From Variovorax paradoxus (lineage in GTDB: Bacteria > Pseudomonadota > Gammaproteobacteria > Burkholderiales > Burkholderiaceae_C), in contig NZ_CP102931.1 in assembly GCF_024734665.1 (NCBI RefSeq), forward strand, positions 4,834,001 to 4,898,000: a stretch of DNA of 64,000 nt, read 5' to 3'. Both the position numbers and the translations under genes were made by a program. Below are positions 17,809 to 26,516 of this stretch, piece by piece. Below the pieces are notes generated by a model, which was given only the letters and a program-made list of their open reading frames with translations, was not told the DNA's origin and did no database searches. Within the stretch, counting starts at the first letter, position 1. Each line of letters starts with the position of its first letter.

Positions 17809-19067
17809 AGGCACTTTTCTCGATTGCCTGGCGCAGCGCCTGGAACCGCCGCTTCACGCTCGCGCTGACGGTGTTCTCGATCGCGCTGTCGACCTTTCTT
17901 CTTCTGGGTGTGGAACGCATCCGCACCGAGCTGCGCGAGAACTTCGCATCCTCCGTCTCGGGCACCGACCTGATCGTGGGCGCGCGCACCGGCTCCACGC
18001 AGCTGCTGCTGTACTCGGTATTCCGCATCGGCGCGGCCACCAACAACATCTCGTGGAAGAGCGTGCAGGCGCTGTCAGAGCACCCTGGCGTCGACTGGGT
18101 GGTGCCGCTGTCGCTCGGCGATTCGCACCGCGGCTTCGCGGTGCTGGCCACCTCCACCGACTACTTCACGCACTTCCGCTACGGCGACAAGCAGACGCTG
18201 AAGCTGCGCGAGGGCAAGCCCTTCAACGAACTGTTCGACGCGGTGGTCGGCGCCGAAGTGGCCGACAAGCTCGGCTACCACGTGGGCCAGAAGATCACGC
18301 TCGCGCACGGCAGCGGCGAGCTCAACGTGGCCGAGCATGCGGACAAGCCCTTCACCGTGGTCGGCGTGCTCGCGCGCACCGGCACGCCGGTCGATCGCAC
18401 AGTGCACATCGGCCTCGCGGCCATGGAAGCCATCCACCTCGAATGGGTGGGCGGCGCGCCGATGCCTGGCGTGCACATTCCGGCCGAGCAGGTGCGCAAG
18501 TTCGACCTCACACCCAAGAACGTGACGGCCGCGCTGGTGGGCCTGAAGAACCGCGCCGCCGTGTTCGGCGTGCAGCGCTGGATCTCGACCTACACCGGCG
18601 AGCCGCTCATGGCCATCCTGCCCGGCGTGGCGCTCGACGAACTGTGGAGCGTGATCGGCATCGGCGAGAACGCACTGCTGCTGATGTCGGCGCTCGTCGC
18701 ACTGGTGAGCCTCGCAGGGCTGGTGTCTGTGGTGATGGCCGGGCTCAACGAACGCCGCCGCGAACTCGCCGTGCTGCGCGCCGTGGGCGCGGGCCTTCGC
18801 CACGTGCTGGCGCTGCTCGCACTCGAAGGCGCGATGGTCACCGTGCTGGGCGTGGCCTTCGGCGTGGTGATGGCGGTGCTCGGCATCGCCCTGCTCTCGC
18901 CATGGCTGCAGGCACAGTTCGGGCTGACATTGAGCCTTTCAGAACCTACACTGAACGAATGGCTGCTCATGGCAAGCCTGCTGGTCGCTGGATGGCTGGC
19001 AAGCCTCTTGCCTGGCATCCGCGCCTACCGACTCTCCCTTGCCGACGGCCTCTCACCGAGGATTTGA
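17805..19067 (+). CDS. FtsX/MacB-type ABC permease of the DUF2796 operon
   Basis: The 420-residue protein has one N-terminal membrane helix (about 15-38), a large periplasmic MacB_PCD domain (about 40-280), and three C-terminal helices (about 285-310, 335-365, 385-405) forming the FtsX domain. This is the mechanotransmission architecture of MacB and LolE. It corresponds to PA4065 and overlaps the ATPase gene by four bases, so the two subunits should be made together. Exact cargo unknown. Confidence 0.92.
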   Translation: MKALFSIAWRSAWNRRFTLALTVFSIALSTFLLLGVERIRTELRENFASSVSGTDLIVGARTGSTQLLLYSVFRIGAATNNISWKSVQALSEHPGVDWVVPLSLGDSHRGFAVLATSTDYFTHFRYGDKQTLKLREGKPFNELFDAVVGAEVADKLGYHVGQKITLAHGSGELNVAEHADKPFTVVGVLARTGTPVDRTVHIGLAAMEAIHLEWVGGAPMPGVHIPAEQVRKFDLTPKNVTAALVGLKNRAAVFGVQRWISTYTGEPLMAILPGVALDELWSVIGIGENALLLMSALVALVSLAGLVSVVMAGLNERRRELAVLRAVGAGLRHVLALLALEGAMVTVLGVAFGVVMAVLGIALLSPWLQAQFGLTLSLSEPTLNEWLLMASLLVAGWLASLLPGIRAYRLSLADGLSPRI

Positions 19068-19070
19068 ATC

Positions 19071-19721
19071 ATGCCCATTGCCATGCCCATCGCAAACACG
19101 ACGTTCACGAGCAAAGCTTTCATCCGGCTTTCAATGATGGTCGCAGGTGCCGGTCTCGCAGCCGCCGCCTGGGCCGCCGAGCCCGCGCCCAAGGACACCA
19201 CCGCCACCAACCCATTGGGTGGCAAGGCTGCAGCGCCCGCCGCAGCCAAGGCCACGCCGGGCCAGCCACGCCAGATCACCTGGGAAGAACTGGTGCCCAA
19301 GGACTGGGACCCGGCCAAGGAGTTCAAGGGCATGGACCTGAGCGCGCTCGACGATGGCGACCCGCGCGCCAACGAGCTGCTCATGAAGATGCAGGAGGTG
19401 TCGAACAACGCGCCGACCAACCCCGCGATGAACGGCACCGAAGTCAAGATTCCGGGCTTCATCGTGCCGCTCGAAGAGGCCAAGGGCGAAGTCACCGAGT
19501 TCCTGCTGGTGCCCTACTTCGGCGCCTGCATCCACACGCCGCCGCCGCCCGCCAACCAGATCCTGCACGTGGTGCCGCAGAAGGGTGCCAAGTTCCGCGC
19601 CATGGACACCGTGTGGGTCACCGGCAAGCTGCAGACCCTGCGCAACGACTCGATGATGGGCGTGAGCGGCTACCACGTGAGCGCCGCCACCGTCACCAAG
19701 TACACGGGCGGCGCCAAGTAA
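19071..19721 (+). CDS. DUF3299 periplasmic protein, PA4066-like
   Basis: The 216-residue protein has a signal peptide (about residues 1-36) and a low-complexity Ala/Pro linker, then the DUF3299 domain (about 70-215). The domain has the motif YFGACIHTPPPPANQ with Cys153 and His155, both likely metal ligands. It is the last gene of the sseA-DUF2796-ABC-FtsX operon, three bases after the permease, and corresponds to PA4066. Its partnership with the permease suggests a metallochaperone or a cargo protein; this is inference. Confidence 0.87.
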   Translation: MPIAMPIANTTFTSKAFIRLSMMVAGAGLAAAAWAAEPAPKDTTATNPLGGKAAAPAAAKATPGQPRQITWEELVPKDWDPAKEFKGMDLSALDDGDPRANELLMKMQEVSNNAPTNPAMNGTEVKIPGFIVPLEEAKGEVTEFLLVPYFGACIHTPPPPANQILHVVPQKGAKFRAMDTVWVTGKLQTLRNDSMMGVSGYHVSAATVTKYTGGAK

Positions 19722-19870
19722 CCCCTGCCGTGTGGTTCTGCGCCGACAGGTTTGACGGCGCACCACCGACACAGACCGTTGCATCCACGGCGCAGGCTTT
19801 GTCATCGCCTGTTGCCGCGCACCGTTGAAAGAGTTCCGGACACGACGCAGGCGTCCTCATGGAACTCCAG

Positions 19871-21871
19871 ATGACAACAAATCTCCCCCTCGCCCCGCGA
19901 CTGCTGACGATCTCGCTGTGCATCGGCGCTCTGGTCCTCGCAGGCTGCGACAAGACCCCCAGTACGCCGGCTGCCGCACCCACTGCCGCCGCCACAGACC
20001 CGGCAACCACCATGCCCGCACCCTCGGTGCCGCAGACACCGGCCCCAGCGGCAGCCCCGGTGCAGGCCACCTACACGCCGCCCTCAGCCGAGCAGCTCTA
20101 CCAGATGGTCGCACCCATCGCGCTCTACCCCGACAAGCTGGTGGCCCAGGTCCTGGCCGGTGCCACCTACCCCGAGCAGATCACCGCCGCGCACGAATGG
20201 CTTGCGCAGAACCGCAACCTCAAGGCAGGCCCGCTGTCCGACGCGGCCAACCAGCAGCCCTGGGACCCGAGCGTGAAGTCGCTCACCGCGTTCCGCCCCG
20301 TCATCGACCAGATGGCCGGCAACATCCCGTGGACCGAGGCACTCGGGCAGGCCTACTACAACGACCCGGCCGACGTGATGAACGCGATCCAGGTCATGCG
20401 CCAGCGTGCATCGAAGGCGGGCCGCCTCAAGAACAACGACAAGCTGCGCGTGGCCAGCGCCGCACCGCCGCAGAACTACGCGCCCTCGCCGGACATGCAG
20501 CCCATGTACGCAGGCCCCGCGATGATCGAGCCGCCGCCGCAGTTCATCACCATCGAGCCCGTGCAGCCTGACGTGGTGTACGTGCCGGCGTACGACCCGC
20601 AAGTCATCTACGGCGAGCCGCAGCCGATCTATCCCGGCTATGCCTATGCACCGCCGGTCGAGGTGGTGTCGCGGGGCTACAGCGGCGGCCAGGTGGCGGC
20701 TGCCGGTGCGCTCGCGTTCGGAGCCGGCGTGATCGTGGGCGCCGCGCTGGAGCGGCACGACTGGGGCTGGCACTCGTGGAACATGAACTGGGGCGCACCG
20801 CGCGGGCGTGACCGCGATCGCGGGCCGGCGGTGCAGCCGGCCTTCGCCCGGCCGGCCGTGGTCTACAACAACAGCACCTACATCTCGCGCTCGACCACGG
20901 TGGTCAACAACAACGTGCGCAATGTCTACAACAACAATGGCGGACCGCGCGGCGCGCTGCCGCCGGGGGCGCCGCCACCCAACTTCGCGGCCGGCCCGGG
21001 CCCTGCGCAACAGCAGCAGGCACTGTTCGCGCAGCAGCAACAACAACGCCAGCAGCAACAGCAGCAGGCGGCGCTTGCGCAACAACAGCAGCAACAGCAA
21101 CAACAAGTCCGCCAGCAGCAAGCCCTGATGCATCAACAGCAGGCGCAGCAACAAGCCCAGCAACGTTCGCAGCAGCAGACCCAGCAGTTGCAGGCACAAC
21201 AGCAACAACAGCAAGCGCGCGAGCAACAGCAGCAGGCACGCCAGGCCCGGCTCCAGCAGCAGCAACAGGACCCTGCGCACCGCCAGCAAGGCCAGCCAGT
21301 GCAACAGGCACAGCTGGCGCAACAGCAGGCGCAGCAACAGCAGCGCCAACAGCAGCAGGCGGTGCAGGAACAGCAACGCCAGCAGCACCAGCAACAGGCC
21401 CAGCAAGAACAGTCGCGCCGCCAGCAGATGCAGCAGCAACAGCAGGCGCAGCAACAGGCCCGCGCACAACAGCAGGCCCAACAGCAGCAACAGCAGGTCC
21501 AGCGCCAACAAGCACAACAGCAGCAGGCCCAGAACCAGGCCCGGCAGCAGCAGCAAGCCCAGCAGGAGCAGCTACGCCGCCAGCAACAGGGGCAACAACA
21601 GGCACAGCAGCAGGCCGCGCGCGCACAACAGCAGCAACAGGCGATGCAACAACAGCAGCAGCAACGTCAGCAGCAGATGCAGCAACAGCAGGCCCGCGCC
21701 CAGCAACAGGCGCAGCAGCAACAACAACAGATCCAGCGCCAACAGCAACAGCAGCAGCACCAACAGCAGCAGGCCCAGCAGCAGCAACAGCGCGCGGCCG
21801 CTGCAGCAGCAGCGGCTGCGGCGCGGCGCCCGCCGGGCCGGCCCGGCGAGCCCGGACAGCAACAGCAGTAG
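19871..21871 (+). CDS. DUF3300 lipoprotein with very long glutamine-rich tail
   Basis: The protein has about 666 residues. A lipoprotein signal ends in LVLAGCDK, followed by a Pro/Ala linker. The DUF3300 domain (about residues 60-260, as in E. coli YacH) contains YPDKLVAQVLAGATYPEQI. A glycine/aromatic region follows, then roughly 260 residues (about 380-640) that are mostly Gln, with scattered Arg, Ala and His, encoded by CAG/CAA runs. The end is poly-Ala and Pro/Arg. I prefer the ATG at 19871, with GGAA 7 bases upstream, over 19859. Function unknown; the envelope location is well supported. The repeat tract is prone to length variation. Confidence 0.85.
   Translation: MTTNLPLAPRLLTISLCIGALVLAGCDKTPSTPAAAPTAAATDPATTMPAPSVPQTPAPAAAPVQATYTPPSAEQLYQMVAPIALYPDKLVAQVLAGATYPEQITAAHEWLAQNRNLKAGPLSDAANQQPWDPSVKSLTAFRPVIDQMAGNIPWTEALGQAYYNDPADVMNAIQVMRQRASKAGRLKNNDKLRVASAAPPQNYAPSPDMQPMYAGPAMIEPPPQFITIEPVQPDVVYVPAYDPQVIYGEPQPIYPGYAYAPPVEVVSRGYSGGQVAAAGALAFGAGVIVGAALERHDWGWHSWNMNWGAPRGRDRDRGPAVQPAFARPAVVYNNSTYISRSTTVVNNNVRNVYNNNGGPRGALPPGAPPPNFAAGPGPAQQQQALFAQQQQQRQQQQQQAALAQQQQQQQQQVRQQQALMHQQQAQQQAQQRSQQQTQQLQAQQQQQQAREQQQQARQARLQQQQQDPAHRQQGQPVQQAQLAQQQAQQQQRQQQQAVQEQQRQQHQQQAQQEQSRRQQMQQQQQAQQQARAQQQAQQQQQQVQRQQAQQQQAQNQARQQQQAQQEQLRRQQQGQQQAQQQAARAQQQQQAMQQQQQQRQQQMQQQQARAQQQAQQQQQQIQRQQQQQQHQQQQAQQQQQRAAAAAAAAAARRPPGRPGEPGQQQQ
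21005..21800 (+). repeat. Low-complexity CAG/CAA tract coding for poly-Gln
   Basis: About 800 bases of imperfect CAG/CAA trinucleotides interrupted by GCC/GCG, CGC and CAC codons. The two Gln codons are mixed, which would limit slippage. It reads as Gln on the plus strand and as an open Leu-rich frame on the other. Confidence 0.9.
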
Positions 21872-21898
21872 CGCGCCCGCGCCGTCGGACGCCGTCTA

Positions 21899-23167
21899 TC
21901 AGTTCTTGCCGATCTCGGTCAGCAGCCGCGTGACGAGATAAAGGCGCGGCACGATCGAGTCGACTTCGATGTACTCGTCGCGCGCGTGGTAGCCGAAGCC
22001 CGCGAGGCCAAAGCTCTCGACCACCGTCGCCTTGCCCGAACGACCCGCATAGCCCGCGTCGGTGCCGCCGCCGGTCATCGGCGTCAGCGCGAGGTCGCGG
22101 TCGATTTCCTTGTAGATGGCCTGCGCCTTCTCAGCCAGCGCGCGGCCCTTGTCGCCCGCGATGAAGGCCGGGCGGCCCACTTCCACCTTCACCGTGGTCT
22201 CGGTATCGGGAATGAGCTTGCCGGCCGCGATCTTCGCCTGCAGCACCTCGTTGAGCTTCTTCTCGGCACCGGGCTGCGTGATGCGGATGTCGCCCAGCGC
22301 CTGCGCCTTCTCGGTGATCTGGTTGATCGGGCCAGTGGCGCGCGCCACGGTCCAGTTGAGCGTCACGCCGGGGATGTCCTTGGCGAGATCCTTGGTCTGC
22401 AGCATCTGGTACGACAGCTCGTACAGCGCGTTGCGGCCCAGTTCGGGCGCGGCGCCGGCGTGTGCCGCGCGGCCTTTCACTTCCATCGTGGCTTGCGCGA
22501 TGCCGGCCGCGCCCAGCAGCAGCGACTCGCCCTTGGCTACCGACTTCGCCGCCGTCGGCTCGAACGACAGCACTGTGTCGTGCTGGTCGGCCATGGTGGC
22601 GATCAGTTCGCCGGAACCGACCGAGCCCACTTCCTCGTCGGGGTTCATCAGCACGGTGAGCGTGTCGTAGTCGCGCCAGCCAGCATCGGCCAGGATCTTC
22701 AGCGAGGCCATCATCACGGCCAGGCCTCCCTTGTCGTCGGCGATGCCGGGGCCGTAGATGCGGTTGCCATCGACCTTGTAGGGCTGGCTGCTCAGGATGC
22801 CCGGCGCATACACCGTGTCCATGTGGCCCTGCAGCATGATCTTGCGCTTGCCCGTGCCCTTGATCGTGCCGATCACGAGGTCGGCGCCCGCGCCGGCAGT
22901 GGCCTTGCGGCGCTCGGTCTTGAAGCCGGCAGCCTTCAGGCGCCCTTCCACCACGTCCGCCATCTTGAGCAGGCCGTCGACGTTGAGGCTGCCCGATTCG
23001 ATCAGCACCATCTCCTTGAGGTTGTCGATCACCGCGGGCTGTGCCTTCTCGGCGGCGGCGAGCAGCTTCGCATCGGGCGCGGCGTGTGCACCGGCGACGA
23101 CACCGAGCGCCAGGCTGCAGGCCAGGGCCATGGAACGAAGCGGGAAGGAGGACAAACGCAAGCTCAT
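21899..23167 (-). CDS. M20 metallopeptidase, glutamate carboxypeptidase type (CPG2-like), exported
   Basis: The 422-residue protein has a signal peptide (about 1-29, ending AHAA). The di-zinc site motifs are GHMDTV, GIADDKGG, PDEEVGS with the catalytic Glu, and the C-terminal FGYHARDE His. A lid/dimerisation domain sits in the middle (about 215-330). Relatives remove C-terminal glutamate from folates and other N-acyl amino acids in the periplasm. I start it at 23167, preceded by GAGAA; the frame is open 72 codons further but without signal-like sequence. A second family member lies at 50725-52017. It converges on the DUF3300 gene. Confidence 0.92.
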   Translation of the reverse strand: MSLRLSSFPLRSMALACSLALGVVAGAHAAPDAKLLAAAEKAQPAVIDNLKEMVLIESGSLNVDGLLKMADVVEGRLKAAGFKTERRKATAGAGADLVIGTIKGTGKRKIMLQGHMDTVYAPGILSSQPYKVDGNRIYGPGIADDKGGLAVMMASLKILADAGWRDYDTLTVLMNPDEEVGSVGSGELIATMADQHDTVLSFEPTAAKSVAKGESLLLGAAGIAQATMEVKGRAAHAGAAPELGRNALYELSYQMLQTKDLAKDIPGVTLNWTVARATGPINQITEKAQALGDIRITQPGAEKKLNEVLQAKIAAGKLIPDTETTVKVEVGRPAFIAGDKGRALAEKAQAIYKEIDRDLALTPMTGGGTDAGYAGRSGKATVVESFGLAGFGYHARDEYIEVDSIVPRLYLVTRLLTEIGKN

Positions 23168-23302
23168 GGTGTTTTTCTCGGGAGTGAATGACGGCACACA
23201 GCATAGCCACGCGCTCGTGCCGTGCGAGCAAATCGGGGACACGGCAACGACAGGGTTTGCCCGACTGGTCCGCCGCAGGGCTCCATACGCAAAAGCTACC
23301 GC

Positions 23303-23353
23303 AATGCATTCCGGAAAATGTATTTGTGGATATGCATGGCGGCTCCTAGCATC
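23303..23353 (+). promoter_or_regulatory. Promoter/operator shared with the 25671 operon (copy 1)
   Basis: AATGCATTCCG (23303-23313), then GTATTT (23320-23325), GGATATG (23328-23334) and CTAGCATC (23346-23353). The same blocks occur with identical spacing at 25578-25628. TTGTGG (23324-23329) and TAGCAT (23347-23352) are 17 bases apart and would be the -35 and -10. The upstream block is the likely LysR site. It drives the MFS gene at 23402. Confidence 0.7.
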
Positions 23354-23401
23354 GGCCGCATCAGCGCCAAAGAGCAGCTGCATCCATCAGGAGACAAAAA
23401 C

Positions 23402-24640
23402 ATGTCATCGCTTCCACTCGCCGGGGCCAGCCGCCCGCCACGCGCCCTCCCCTACGCCAGCCGCTTCTCGATCGTCGTCTGCTTCCTGATCGCATTGATC
23501 GACGGCTACGACACGCTGATGCTGTCCTTCGTCGCGCCGCTCATCTCCAAGGAATGGGGCATGCCGCCCGGCGCCTTCGGCAAGGTGTTCGCCGTGAGCT
23601 TCGCGGGCGCTGTGGTGGGCGCACTCTCCGTGGGTGCGGCGGCCGACCGCTTCGGCCGCCGGCGGCTGCTGCTCGCTTCGATCCTGGTGGCAGGCGGCTT
23701 CATCCTGCTGAGCGCGACATCGGCCAGCCCGGAGCAACTGATGCTGTGGCGCTTTCTCTCTGGCATCGGCCTTGGCGGCGCGATTCCCACCATTTCGGCA
23801 CTGGCGGCCGAGCATGCGCATCCGGATCAACGCAGCGCGACGGTCTCGCGCATGTTCCTGGGCTTTCCCATTGGGGCGGTGGCCGGCGGCGCCATCACGG
23901 CGGCGCTGATGCAGTCGGTGGGCTGGCGCGGCATCTTCATCGGTGGCGGCACGCTCGCGCTGGCGCTGCTGCCGCTGGTGTTCGCAATATCCGAGTCGGG
24001 GCGCACGAGCACCACGGCAGCGGACGCAAGCCCCGCCCATGCCAAGCGCCCGCTCGCCGAACTCGTCGCAGACGGACGCGGCCCGGGCACGGTGCTGATC
24101 GCCACCGCTGCCTTCATGATCCTGCTGGTCAGCTACTTCCTGCTGAGCTGGACACCCAGCGTGCTCGCCATGAACGGCATGAGCCCGCAGCGCTCGGCGC
24201 TCGCTGGCGTGATGCTCAACGTGGGCGGCGTGGCCGGCGCCTTCGCCATGTCCTTCGTGGTGGCGCGGCGCAGCCCCTTCGGACCGGTGGCGCTGTGCCT
24301 GGCGCTGGGCGCTGCGCTCGTGCCCTTCTTCGGCTTCCACATCGTCGGCAGCGAGGTCGCCGCCTTCTGCCTGGTGTTCGCCATCGGCCTGCTGGTGATC
24401 GGCGGGCAGATGAACATCCCCGCGCTGTGCGTGCACTTCTATCCGGCGAGCGTGCGCGCGACCGGCGTGGGGCTGTCGATGTCGGTCGGCCGCATCGGCT
24501 CCATCGTGGGGCCGCTGGTCGGTGGGCTGCTGGTGGGTGCGAAGTTGCCGTGGGGGCAGCTGTTCTTGCTCGCCGCGATCCCGGCCTTCATCGCGGCGGC
24601 GGCCCTGGGCTGGATCGCTTACCGCAAGCCGCGCGGCTGA
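23402..24640 (+). CDS. MFS transporter of the aromatic acid:H+ symporter (AAHS) type
   Basis: The 412-residue protein has twelve predicted membrane helices. Helix 1 carries the AAHS signature ALIDGYDTLMLSF, and the loop 2-3 motif is GAAADRFGRRR. Relatives such as PcaK and BenK import aromatic acids. AGGAG lies 9 bases before the ATG; the frame is open 60 codons upstream, but that part contains the promoter. The gene shares its promoter architecture with the five-gene operon at 25671, so I infer it imports that pathway's substrate under control of the LysR gene between them. Confidence 0.9.
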   Translation: MSSLPLAGASRPPRALPYASRFSIVVCFLIALIDGYDTLMLSFVAPLISKEWGMPPGAFGKVFAVSFAGAVVGALSVGAAADRFGRRRLLLASILVAGGFILLSATSASPEQLMLWRFLSGIGLGGAIPTISALAAEHAHPDQRSATVSRMFLGFPIGAVAGGAITAALMQSVGWRGIFIGGGTLALALLPLVFAISESGRTSTTAADASPAHAKRPLAELVADGRGPGTVLIATAAFMILLVSYFLLSWTPSVLAMNGMSPQRSALAGVMLNVGGVAGAFAMSFVVARRSPFGPVALCLALGAALVPFFGFHIVGSEVAAFCLVFAIGLLVIGGQMNIPALCVHFYPASVRATGVGLSMSVGRIGSIVGPLVGGLLVGAKLPWGQLFLLAAIPAFIAAAALGWIAYRKPRG

Positions 24641-24650
24641 CAGATCGTCG

Positions 24651-25559
24651 TCAGCGCTTGCGACTCGACGCGACCTGCGTGCCGCGCAACAGCCGCAACA
24701 GGCTGTCGAGGTGCGGATTGGCGTCTGCATCGCGGTAGCCCAGATACAGGCTCGACACCGCGTCCTTGTCGAGGATGCGGCTGTACAGCACCCCTTCGAG
24801 CTGGATGCACTGCGTGTCGGCCGGCACGATGGCCACGCCGAAGCCCGCCGCCACCAGCCCGACCATGGTCGAGGCCTCCCGCGTCTCGTGCATCACCGCC
24901 GGGCGGAAGCCCGCCTTGGCGCACAGCTCCTGCACCTTCCAGTACAGGCCGATGCCCGCGTCGCGCGGATAGACGATCAGCGGCACGTCCTTCAGTTCGC
25001 GGATGTGGATGCCCTTGCCACGCGTGAGCACGTGCTGCTGCGGCATCGCCGCGACCAGCGGCGCCGAGTACCACTCCTCGATGGTCACGCCCACCGGAAT
25101 GCTCACATTGGGCTTGCGCAGCACGCCGAGGTCGAGCTCGCGGGCATTGATGGCGTCGAGCTGATGCATCGACGCCATTTCCCGCAACTGCAGCTCGACC
25201 GCCGGAAAGCTCGCGCGGTACTGGCGAATGCCCGACGGCAGCGCCGTCGTGAGCATCGACGACGCAGTGAAGCCCACGTTGAGCTTGCCGACCTCGCCCG
25301 CCGCCGCGCTCTGCACTTCGTCCTTCGCGCTCTGCACCGAGGCAAGGATGGTGCGCGCCCGGTCGAGAAAGTGCCGCCCGGCCTGCGTGAGATACACGCG
25401 GCGCTTGTCGCGCTCGAAGAGCTGCACGCCCAACTCTTCTTCGAGCCCGCGAATCTGCGTGCTCAGCGGCGGCTGTGCCATGTAGAGGCGTTCCGCGGCG
25501 CGGGTGAAGTTGAGTTCTTCCGCCACGGCGACGAAGTAGCGCAGGTGTCGAAGTTCCAC
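24651..25559 (-). CDS. LysR-family regulator, CatR/CbnR-like, of the flanking aldolase regulon
   Basis: The 302-residue protein has an N-terminal winged HTH with the segment HLRYFVAVAEELNFTRAA typical of the CatR/BenM/CbnR branch, which controls aromatic catabolism. A dimerisation helix and the effector domain (about 90-295) follow. I choose the GTG at 25559 because GGAG lies 7 bases upstream; a longer form adds about 18 residues unlike the family. It is divergent from the operon at 25671, and its probable sites lie both in that intergenic region and before the MFS gene at 23402. Confidence 0.92.
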   Translation of the reverse strand: MELRHLRYFVAVAEELNFTRAAERLYMAQPPLSTQIRGLEEELGVQLFERDKRRVYLTQAGRHFLDRARTILASVQSAKDEVQSAAAGEVGKLNVGFTASSMLTTALPSGIRQYRASFPAVELQLREMASMHQLDAINARELDLGVLRKPNVSIPVGVTIEEWYSAPLVAAMPQQHVLTRGKGIHIRELKDVPLIVYPRDAGIGLYWKVQELCAKAGFRPAVMHETREASTMVGLVAAGFGVAIVPADTQCIQLEGVLYSRILDKDAVSSLYLGYRDADANPHLDSLLRLLRGTQVASSRKR

Positions 25560-25577
25560 GATATCTCCAGCGTATCG

Positions 25578-25628
25578 AATGCAATCCGAATCCGGTATTT
25601 CCGGATATGACACCCATTCTCTAGCATC
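25578..25628 (+). promoter_or_regulatory. Promoter/operator shared with the MFS gene (copy 2)
   Basis: AATGCAATCCG (25578-25588), GTATTT (25595-25600), GGATATG (25603-25609) and CTAGCATC (25621-25628), each at the same distance as in the copy at 23303-23353. TTCCGG (25599-25604) and TAGCAT (25622-25627) are 17 bases apart. A perfect inverted repeat, ATCCGG-N5-CCGGAT (25590-25606), overlaps the -35 region. Confidence 0.72.
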
Positions 25629-25670
25629 CCTTCACACCTTTACAACCACAGAGACAAAGGAAGAACCCGC

Positions 25671-26516
25671 ATGGTGCAAGACAGCGCAACGGCGTCCGCC
25701 GACGCCGCATCGACCAACCTCGTCGTGAGCCGACTGCGCCAGCGCCTGCCGGTGACGGCGCTCGGCATCCGCGCCTCGCGCACGCCCGACATCGCACGCA
25801 TCGCCAAGGCCAGCGGCCACCACTCGATCTGGATAGACCTGGAGCACAGCAGCATCGCCATCGACGCGGCCGTGCAGATCTGCGCCGCTGCAATGGACAT
25901 CGGCCTCATGCCCTTCGTGCGCGTGCCCGAGCGCGAGTATGGCGTGATCGGCCGGCTGCTCGACGGCGGCGCGGGCGGCATCATCGCGCCGCGCATCGAG
26001 ACCGTGGCGCAGGCCGAAGACCTCGTGGCTGCCTGCCGCTTTCCGCCGCTGGGCCACCGCTCGGCCATCGGCACTCTGCCGCACGTGGGCTATCGCAAGA
26101 TGGCTGCGGCGGATTTCAACGTCGCCATGAACCGCGCCACTGCGCTGAAGGTGCTGATCGAAAGCCCGCTGGGCATCGAGAACATCGAGCGCATCGCCGC
26201 GGTGCCGGGCATCGACATCGTGGGCATCGGCACCAACGACCTGAGCGCCGAGCTGGGTGTGGCCGGCGACTTCAAGCACCCGCTGGTTCGTGCCGCGCAC
26301 GAGACGGCGCTGGCCGCCTGCCTGCGCGTGGGCAAGCCGCTCGCCATCGGCGGCATTGCCGACGCGGCCTACTCGGCCGAGCTGGTGCACCGCGGCGCGG
26401 CACCTTTCCTCATGACCGGCATCGACACCGACATGCTGCTGGCCGCCGCGCACGAGCGCGTCGCGAAGGCGTTGAGTTCGGTCGGCGTGGAGAACGGCGA
26501 TGCGGTCGTGCGCTGA
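25671..26516 (+). CDS. HpcH/HpaI-family class II aldolase/citrate lyase-like enzyme
   Basis: The 281-residue TIM-barrel enzyme has the metal and pyruvate-binding landmarks of HpaI relatives: IDLEHS, the RVPERE arginine, the acidic metal ligand in IESPLGIENIERI, and GTNDLS near the active site. HpaI enzymes cleave 4-hydroxy-2-oxo acids to pyruvate plus an aldehyde, commonly the last step of aromatic meta-cleavage. GGAAG lies 9 bases before the ATG. It is the first gene of a five-gene operon behind a probable LysR-controlled promoter. Its actual substrate is unknown. Confidence 0.9.
   Translation: MVQDSATASADAASTNLVVSRLRQRLPVTALGIRASRTPDIARIAKASGHHSIWIDLEHSSIAIDAAVQICAAAMDIGLMPFVRVPEREYGVIGRLLDGGAGGIIAPRIETVAQAEDLVAACRFPPLGHRSAIGTLPHVGYRKMAAADFNVAMNRATALKVLIESPLGIENIERIAAVPGIDIVGIGTNDLSAELGVAGDFKHPLVRAAHETALAACLRVGKPLAIGGIADAAYSAELVHRGAAPFLMTGIDTDMLLAAAHERVAKALSSVGVENGDAVVR

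Noticed and set aside
20084..21556. Leu-rich open frame opposite the poly-Gln tract
   Set aside because: CTG/TTG runs are simply the reverse complement of CAG/CAA; no start context and no domain.
21005..21800. Repeat tract considered as a CRISPR or satellite array
   Set aside because: It has no constant repeat-spacer unit and stays in frame inside the DUF3300 gene.
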